A DNA stretch of 12,733 nt from an uncultured bacterium (GTDB lineage: Bacteria; Actinomycetota; Coriobacteriia; Coriobacteriales; Coriobacteriaceae), in NCBI GenBank assembly GCA_905214615.1, contig CAJMMX010000063.1, forward strand, positions 1 through 12,733. The letters are read 5' to 3'. The position numbers were made by a program, and so were the translations under genes. The notes under the pieces are model-generated. The model saw nothing but the letters and a program-made list of their open reading frames with translations. It was not told the DNA's origin and made no database searches. Every line of letters begins with the position of its first letter. Positions within the stretch are counted from its first letter, which is position 1. Positions 12,645 through 12,733 of this stretch are shown piece after piece.

Positions 12645-12647
12645 CCA

Positions 12648-12674
12648 TTGGTAGCGGTGTAAATCTGCTACACT
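12648..12674 (+). promoter_or_regulatory. Candidate tRNA promoter
   Basis: TTGGTA (12648-12653), 15 nt, then TACACT (12669-12674) preceded by TGC, an extended -10. It lies 10 nt before the tRNA and starts directly after the manO stop. The spacing is short, which the extended -10 may offset. GTAGC/GCTAC (12651-12655, 12667-12671) is an inverted repeat across it. Confidence 0.45.
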
Positions 12675-12684
12675 AGTACAACAT

Positions 12685-12733
12685 GCCTCCGTAGCTCAGG
12701 GGATAGAGCACCGCTCTCCTAAAGCGGGTGTCG
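12685..12733 (+). tRNA. tRNA-Arg(CCU), truncated by the window end
   Basis: The acceptor strand begins GCCTCCG at 12685, followed by a typical D arm (TAGCTCAGGGGATAGAGCA). The anticodon stem CCGCT/AGCGG encloses the loop CTCCTAA, so the anticodon is CCT (12718-12720), reading AGG arginine codons. The sequence stops in the variable loop, so the T arm and 3' acceptor strand lie outside. Such tRNA genes are frequent integration sites. Confidence 0.9.

Noticed and set aside
1..12733. CRISPR array, transposase or integrase
   Set aside because: No regularly spaced repeats and no recombinase-type protein were seen on either strand.

Overview
The window looks like a chromosomal stretch from an anaerobic, high-GC gut bacterium of the Coriobacteriia, most likely Collinsella or a close relative. 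This is inferred from the GC-rich coding style, the Shine-Dalgarno sites (AGGAGG-type), a mannose-family PTS with a fused IIAB and a trailing DUF956 gene, a large Fe-S/FAD oxidoreductase beside hypA, and palindromic repeats built on TTGGGGACG. No database search was possible, so the taxon is a judgement. Two stretches are clearly more AT-rich than the rest: the ATPase promoter region (about 404-512) and the mannose-PTS promoter region (about 9046-9360).

Layout. 1-340: a terminator for a gene left of the window, then a short gene for a 57-residue disordered, charged protein, ending in a hairpin. 404-1903: an AAA/DUF4143 ATPase whose start codon sits just behind a perfect 26-bp inverted repeat with a TATAAT-bearing spacer, followed by a hairpin terminator. 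1939-3426 (minus): a single-pass membrane protein with an acidic cytoplasmic region and a beta-rich outer region. 3560-5401 (minus): a TetR regulator and a multi-pass membrane protein (probably DUF5692) as a two-gene operon closed by a strong terminator. 5402-8987 (plus): divergent from tetR, a 925-residue Fe-S/FAD oxidoreductase, then a 190-nt gap that folds into an elaborate pseudoknotted structure, then hypA. 8990-12644 (plus): a palindromic repeat, an AT-rich promoter region, manX-manY-manZ (PTS IIAB, IIC, IID), a terminator, then a DUF956 gene (manO). 12685 to the end: a truncated tRNA-Arg(CCU).

How the parts fit. Two near-identical palindromes (TTGAC-N5-GTCAA) lie between tetR and the oxidoreductase, so the TetR protein probably controls both its own operon (with the membrane protein) and the oxidoreductase. 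HypA inserts nickel into [NiFe] hydrogenases, so this end of the locus may belong to hydrogen or electron-transfer metabolism; no hydrogenase subunit is in the window. The mannose PTS is a self-contained uptake operon with its phosphorylation sites intact.

The most unusual signal is the gap between the oxidoreductase and hypA (8369-8558). A 14-bp closing stem, two internal hairpins and a 6-bp pseudoknot form one compatible fold. A downstream hairpin covers part of the hypA ribosome-binding site and has an 8-nt competitor strand upstream of the fold. That is the logic of a translational riboswitch or other regulatory leader. I do not recognise its class.
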